Positions 59,702-64,000 of a stretch of DNA of 64,000 nt are shown in pieces. The stretch is taken from assembly GCA_001898485.1 (NCBI GenBank), contig MKTY01000020.1, positions 1,447,203-1,511,202 on the forward strand, written 5' to 3'. Below the pieces are notes generated by a model. It had not been told where the DNA came from, did not search any database, and saw nothing but the letters and a program-made list of their open reading frames with translations. The stretch is from Sphingobacteriales bacterium 46-32. GTDB lineage: Bacteria > Bacteroidota > Bacteroidia > Chitinophagales > Chitinophagaceae. Positions within the stretch are counted from its first letter, which is position 1. Each line of letters starts with the position of its first letter. The translations under genes and the position numbers were made by a program.

Positions 59702-62506
59702 ATGAGACGAACCCTGATCGCTTTGATAGTGCTGCTGAGCAGTACTTGCTGTATCGCTCAGTCATACAGCACGGTTAAGATCAACATGCCGGCTTCTAAA
59801 GCAGAACGCTCCTCCCTCATCGGATTACTGGAGCTGGACCATTACCAACTCACAGAGGATAATAATATCATTGTTGAAATAGGGCCCCGTGAGATGCTGC
59901 GCCTGCAGCAGTCAGGATATAAATACCAGGTGCTGGTTGCAGATCTGCAACGCAAACTTGAGCAGGAGAATGCACGGTATTACGAAGCACGCAGCAAAGG
60001 ATTGCCGGCAGATGAAACAGCAGGCCGTCTTGCTTTCGAGCAAACAGGCAAAACCGTTGATCAGATCATTGCCACACCAACTGCTTTCGAGGTAAAATCA
60101 ACATTTGGCGGTTACTACAGCTTTGCTGAGATGAATGCAGCCATGAACCAGCTGGCAGCAGATTATCCGGCACTCGTCACCAAATTTTCGATTGGACAGT
60201 CACATCTGGGCAACGATATCTGGTGTATAAAAATTTCAGATAACCCGGCTACAGACGAGACCAGTGAGCCAGAGGTGCTGTTCATCGGTCTTCAGCACGC
60301 GCGCGAAGCTATCGGTGGTTCCAGTATGCTCTTTTTTATGCAGTATCTCTGTGAAAATTATGCTACCAATACCGCTGTACGCGACCTCGTCAATAACCGC
60401 GAAATATTTATCATTCCCTGCATGAACCCCGATGGCTGGGAATATAACCGGCTCAATGGTGGAGCGGGTGCCGGCTGGCGAAAAAACAGGCGCAACAATC
60501 CAGGCTCCGATGAAGGAGTGGACCTAAACCGCAACTGGGGCTGGGACTGGGGCAATTGTTCTGCGCCCATCCAGGGAGCCGCTTCATCTTGCGGCAGCAG
60601 TTCGTACTCATCGGATACATACTATGGACCTTCTGCATTTTCAGAACCCGAAACACAGGCTATCCGCGATTTTACCTATAGCCATCACCTGGTGGCCATG
60701 ATTGACCAGCATGCTTATGGACCTTATTACTCGCTGCCTTTTGGCAGACCCAGCCTTTCTACCAATGTAATGGATCCGCTTGACGATAAGTATTACACCT
60801 ACATATCAGCTGCCATGGGCACCTACAACGGTATGCGTGCCGGCGACAGTTATCAGGCACTCGATTATGAGGTAGCGGGCGGTGTAAAAGACTGGATGCT
60901 GAAAGGAAATATCGGTACCGGCAATAAAGAGAAAGTCATGGGGCTTACAGGAGAAGGCGGCGCAGGTGGTGGTACCGGCGGCAGCTATGGAAGTTTCTGG
61001 CCGCCTGCTTCGCAGATTATTAATCTCAGCAAAGGCATCGTATTTCAAAACCTGCAATTGTTATATGCTGCCGGTTCATATATAAACCTGCAGGATATAT
61101 CTGATATGCGCGTGACAGGCCTTAGCGGAAGCTTTGGGTTTTCTGCCACCCGCGTGGGTCTGGCAGATGCGCCAGTAAAGGTTTCATTGATACCGCTGGA
61201 AAACATTGCATCCGTTGGCGCTCCGGTTACAATCAACAGCATGCCCAATTATTTCGATAAACAGACCGCAACAGTTGGTTATACACTGCCGGCAGCATTG
61301 AGCAATGGACAACGTATCCGGTACGCCTGGCGAATCGAAACAGGCGGTGTAACCTACTACGATACAGTTACGAAGTTTTATAATCCGGTCACATTACTGT
61401 ACGACGATATGGAAGGCAGCTTTAGCGACAACTGGATCAACAATTCCACCTCAGGAGCATGGGGCCTTACAGCAGCAGGTACAGGATACGGAGGAGGAAG
61501 CAGTCGCGCCCTGTCCGAGTCGCCCTCGGGAAAATATGGAGCATCGACTACACGCATGGCTATTTACAAACAATCTTTTGATCTGAGTGATGCTACTGCT
61601 TCATGGCTTAGCTTCCAGGTAAGACATCGTGCGGAAAATTTCAGAGATAAATTACAAATACAGGTAAGCACCAATAGTACCAACGGTATTGATGGTGCCT
61701 GGACAGCAGTGGCCGGTACCACCACCGTACAGGAGCCCGGTACACTCGATGGAAGCACGATCAATGGCATACCAGCACTGACAGGTGTAAAAGAAGAGTG
61801 GACCCGTGAGTTATTTGATCTCAGTGCGTTTACCGGTCACAATGCCGTATGGCTCCGGTTTGTATTTACGGCAGGGCCTACCAATAGTTTCTACTTCAGT
61901 GAGGACGATGGTTTTTATATTGACGAGCTCAGCCTGATAAAAAGTACAGCACCTCTGGTTACATTACCGGTGCATTTTACCGGGTTTACAGCTCAGTTGC
62001 AGCCCGATGCTACTGTACGGCTGCAATGGTGGGCGCAGACAGATGCACAGCATGCGTATTTTGAAGTAGAGAAATCCGCCGATGGATCCCGCTTTACAAC
62101 TATTGGAAGAGGTCCGTCTGCGGCTCCCTATATCTTTACCGATCCATCTCCCTATGCAGGCACCGGCTACTATCGTATCAGGCAGGTTGATATGGATGGG
62201 TCAGTTACCTATTCTGCTGTGGTGCTGGTCAATTACCAGTTAAAAGCAGCACAGGTACAGCTGTTTCCCAATCCTGCCGCAAAGCAGGTAGAGATACGTA
62301 TACTTACTGACAGATCCGGACGCTATAGCCTGCGTATAACCGATTATGCAGGCCGTGAGGTAAAACAGACAACGATCTGGGTAACGCCTGGAACTGCATC
62401 TGCCGGCATCGATATTTCAACACTGGCAGCCCAGCTTTATATTGTTAACCTCTACGATCAGTTGGGGCGGCCGGTTGCAACCCGGCAGCTGGTTGTGAGC
62501 CGATGA
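59702..62506 (+). CDS. T9SS cargo: M14 zinc carboxypeptidase
   Basis: From ATG 59702 (signal peptide RRTLIALIVLLSSTCCIAQ) the protein has 934 residues. After a propeptide-like region the M14 fold carries H199-A-R-E202 (zinc ligands), NPDGWEYNR, RKNRRNNPGSDEGVDLNRNW (arginine and substrate region), a third zinc histidine in DQHAYGPYYSLPFG and the catalytic glutamate in GLTGEGG. It removes C-terminal residues from peptides outside the cell. A beta-sandwich region (DDMEGSFSDNW to YIDELSLIKS), a fibronectin-like module and a T9SS sorting domain follow. In-frame upstream codons from 59585 lack signal-peptide character. Confidence 0.92.
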   Translation: MRRTLIALIVLLSSTCCIAQSYSTVKINMPASKAERSSLIGLLELDHYQLTEDNNIIVEIGPREMLRLQQSGYKYQVLVADLQRKLEQENARYYEARSKGLPADETAGRLAFEQTGKTVDQIIATPTAFEVKSTFGGYYSFAEMNAAMNQLAADYPALVTKFSIGQSHLGNDIWCIKISDNPATDETSEPEVLFIGLQHAREAIGGSSMLFFMQYLCENYATNTAVRDLVNNREIFIIPCMNPDGWEYNRLNGGAGAGWRKNRRNNPGSDEGVDLNRNWGWDWGNCSAPIQGAASSCGSSSYSSDTYYGPSAFSEPETQAIRDFTYSHHLVAMIDQHAYGPYYSLPFGRPSLSTNVMDPLDDKYYTYISAAMGTYNGMRAGDSYQALDYEVAGGVKDWMLKGNIGTGNKEKVMGLTGEGGAGGGTGGSYGSFWPPASQIINLSKGIVFQNLQLLYAAGSYINLQDISDMRVTGLSGSFGFSATRVGLADAPVKVSLIPLENIASVGAPVTINSMPNYFDKQTATVGYTLPAALSNGQRIRYAWRIETGGVTYYDTVTKFYNPVTLLYDDMEGSFSDNWINNSTSGAWGLTAAGTGYGGGSSRALSESPSGKYGASTTRMAIYKQSFDLSDATASWLSFQVRHRAENFRDKLQIQVSTNSTNGIDGAWTAVAGTTTVQEPGTLDGSTINGIPALTGVKEEWTRELFDLSAFTGHNAVWLRFVFTAGPTNSFYFSEDDGFYIDELSLIKSTAPLVTLPVHFTGFTAQLQPDATVRLQWWAQTDAQHAYFEVEKSADGSRFTTIGRGPSAAPYIFTDPSPYAGTGYYRIRQVDMDGSVTYSAVVLVNYQLKAAQVQLFPNPAAKQVEIRILTDRSGRYSLRITDYAGREVKQTTIWVTPGTASAGIDISTLAAQLYIVNLYDQLGRPVATRQLVVSR

Positions 62507-62527
62507 TCTGTTGTGGGGGGCATGTGC

Positions 62528-62535
62528 TAACTTTG
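62528..62535 (+). promoter_or_regulatory. -7 element of rsmA (near-leaderless)
   Basis: TAACTTTG is a perfect TAnnTTTG only 4 nt before the rsmA ATG at 62540. With a start site about 5-7 nt beyond the element, transcription would begin at or next to the ATG. Confidence 0.6.
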
Positions 62536-62539
62536 CGCC

Positions 62540-63292
62540 ATGTATACGCTCAAAAAATCGCTGGGCCAGCATTTCCTTCGGGATGAGAATGTATGCCGCA
62601 AGATTGTGCAGGCATTGCAGCAGTATCCCTTTCAGCGCCTGCTCGAGGTAGGCCCGGGCGGAGGAGCACTCACTAAACACCTGCTCGAAATAGCCGATAT
62701 TGACTTTAAAGCAGTGGAACTGGATGAGGAAAAAGTACAGTACCTGCTACAGACCTTTCCCGCTATTGAAGGCAAGATCATTCACCAGAGTTTTCTGGAA
62801 ACGCCCATTCCCTTTCAGGAGCCTTTTACACTGGTAGGCAACTTCCCTTATAATATCTCTACGCAAATACTCTTTCGTGTGCTGGAATGGAAAGACCAGG
62901 TAGAAGCAGTGCTGGGAATGTTTCAGAAAGAAGTAGCCCAACGGGTGGCCGCACGCGAGGGCAATAAAGTATACGGGGTAATGAGCGTGCTGGTACAGGC
63001 TTTTTTTACTGTAGAATATCTTTTTGATGTAAAGGAAAGCAGTTTCAATCCACCGCCAAAAGTAATGAGCGGAGTGATAAGGCTGTTGCCCAGAAAAGAT
63101 ATACCTGCCATGAAAGGAGAGAGGGAGTTTTTTTTACTCGTGAAAACCGCGTTTAATCAGCGCAGGAAAACACTCCGTAATGCTGTACGCGGGTTATTTG
63201 AACCGGCTGTACTGCAGGATAAATTATTTGATAAAAGAGCAGAACAGCTTAGTGTAAATGACTTTGCTGCGCTGACCTTTAAAATGCGCTAA
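62540..63292 (+). CDS. rsmA: 16S rRNA dimethyladenosine transferase
   Basis: This 250-residue enzyme (also KsgA) dimethylates two adenines near the 3' end of 16S rRNA. The N-terminus [20 protein letters not shown] motif [15 protein letters not shown], acidic loop FKAVELDEE and catalytic NFPYNIS motif are all intact; the C-terminal NQRRKTLRN matches RsmA. Length is slightly short of 260-270. It is followed after 8 nt by a dehydrogenase gene, suggesting an operon. Confidence 0.96.
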   Translation: MYTLKKSLGQHFLRDENVCRKIVQALQQYPFQRLLEVGPGGGALTKHLLEIADIDFKAVELDEEKVQYLLQTFPAIEGKIIHQSFLETPIPFQEPFTLVGNFPYNISTQILFRVLEWKDQVEAVLGMFQKEVAQRVAAREGNKVYGVMSVLVQAFFTVEYLFDVKESSFNPPPKVMSGVIRLLPRKDIPAMKGEREFFLLVKTAFNQRRKTLRNAVRGLFEPAVLQDKLFDKRAEQLSVNDFAALTFKMR

Positions 63293-63300
63293 ATAGCATC

Positions 63301-64000
63301 ATGAAGAAAGTGATCATTACCGGAAAGGCCCATCCGGTTTTACAGGACACGCTGACGGCACACAATTACCAGGTAATCTATGATCCCGCTATTACCTATG
63401 AGGGATTGATGGCACAGATAAGCGATGCAGAAGGATTGGTGGTTACAACCCGCATTCCGATTGATCGTGCACTGCTCGATACAGCATCATCACTGAAGTG
63501 GGTCGGCAGACTGGGAAGCGGTATGGAATTGATTGACGTACCGTATGCCGAAAGTAAAGGCATTCGGTGTGTAAGCAGTCCTGAAGGCAATCGAAATGCA
63601 GTGGCCGAACATTCACTGGCATTGTTGCTTTCATTGATGAACCGCATACACTCAGCGTCTGAAGAAGTAAAGCAGGGTATCTGGAAACGCGACGAAAACC
63701 GGGGTGTGGAGCTTTCGGGCCGCACAGTCGGTATTATCGGGTATGGAAATACAGGAGAGGCTTTTGCCCGCCTGCTGCAGGCCTTTGATGTAACCATTCT
63801 GGCCCACGATAAATACCGGTTTGGTTTTGCCAAAGGACCGGTAAAGGAAGCCAGCCTGGAACAAATAGCCCGCTATGCAGACGTAATAAGCCTGCATCTG
63901 CCGCTTACGGATGAAACATTTCATCTGGCTAATGCCGGTTTTTTCGGCAGCCTGCAAAACAAGCCCTATTTCCTGAATGCGTCAAGAGGCAAGGTAATGG
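63301..64000 (+). CDS. D-isomer-specific 2-hydroxyacid dehydrogenase (3' end outside window)
   Basis: The frame starts at ATG 63301 and stays open to the window edge, giving 233 residues. It shows the catalytic-domain half ([49 protein letters not shown]) and the NAD domain ([20 protein letters not shown]), with the substrate-binding GSGMELID loop and the start of the NASRGKV motif. The family includes 3-phosphoglycerate dehydrogenase (SerA), but no ACT domain can be checked, so the substrate stays open. Confidence 0.88.
   Translation, partial: MKKVIITGKAHPVLQDTLTAHNYQVIYDPAITYEGLMAQISDAEGLVVTTRIPIDRALLDTASSLKWVGRLGSGMELIDVPYAESKGIRCVSSPEGNRNAVAEHSLALLLSLMNRIHSASEEVKQGIWKRDENRGVELSGRTVGIIGYGNTGEAFARLLQAFDVTILAHDKYRFGFAKGPVKEASLEQIARYADVISLHLPLTDETFHLANAGFFGSLQNKPYFLNASRGKVM

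Overview
The window looks like a chromosomal segment of a Bacteroidota member, most likely a Chitinophagaceae-type soil or freshwater bacterium; I cannot fix the genus. Reasons: several secreted proteins end in type IX secretion (T9SS) C-terminal domains, TonB receptors carry CarboxypepD_reg plug extensions, many genes are preceded by the Bacteroidota -7 element TAnnTTTG, and the gene sets (mreBCD-mrdA-rodA, atpBEFHA, PiT with DUF47) are typical of the phylum. I saw no rRNA, tRNA, CRISPR array or transposase gene.

Layout. 1-2000: end of a tryptophan 2,3-dioxygenase-like gene, an exported hydrolase and a small outer-membrane-type protein. 2.3-8.4 kb: cell-shape operon mreB-mreC-mreD, mrdA (PBP2), rodA. 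8.4-9.4 kb: a metallo-beta-lactamase-fold gene enclosed by a perfect 34-bp inverted repeat. 9.5-11.3 kb: ECF sigma factor, likely membrane anti-sigma factor and a small periplasmic protein. 11.4-13.5 kb: transketolase C-terminal subunit and galE. 13.5-31.6 kb: a phosphate-themed block with PiT transporter, DUF47 protein, a TonB receptor with a beta-helix lipoprotein, a PlcP-like metallophosphoesterase with a glycosyltransferase, an exported alkaline-phosphatase-superfamily enzyme, a PhoR/PhoB-like two-component pair, a four-gene methyltransferase/DUF2071 cluster and a possible caspase-fold protein. 32-38.4 kb: ABC exporter and atpBEFHA. 38.9-49 kb: T9SS cargo, TonB receptor, small regulators, ABC exporter, LolA-like protein and pdxA. 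49.1-62.5 kb: four large T9SS cargo genes, two of them tandem paralogues. 62.5-64 kb: rsmA and the start of a 2-hydroxyacid dehydrogenase.

Main discovery. Three promoters in the phosphate block carry arrays of 11-bp direct repeats. Every one of 14 repeat units fits NNTNAY in register, and each array ends exactly 5 nt before the -7 position. This is the architecture expected for a PhoB/OmpR-family operator. The promoters drive the TonB receptor/beta-helix pair, the PlcP-like/glycosyltransferase pair (probable replacement of phospholipids by glycolipids), and the exported phosphatase. Together with the PhoBR-like pair they suggest a Bacteroidota Pho regulon with its own operator sequence.

Second discovery. 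A family of short intergenic inverted-repeat elements is scattered through the window. Their ends read TAGTTGACAGT or close variants, and the leading TAG is used as the stop codon of at least four genes; one element supplies the stops of two convergent genes at once.
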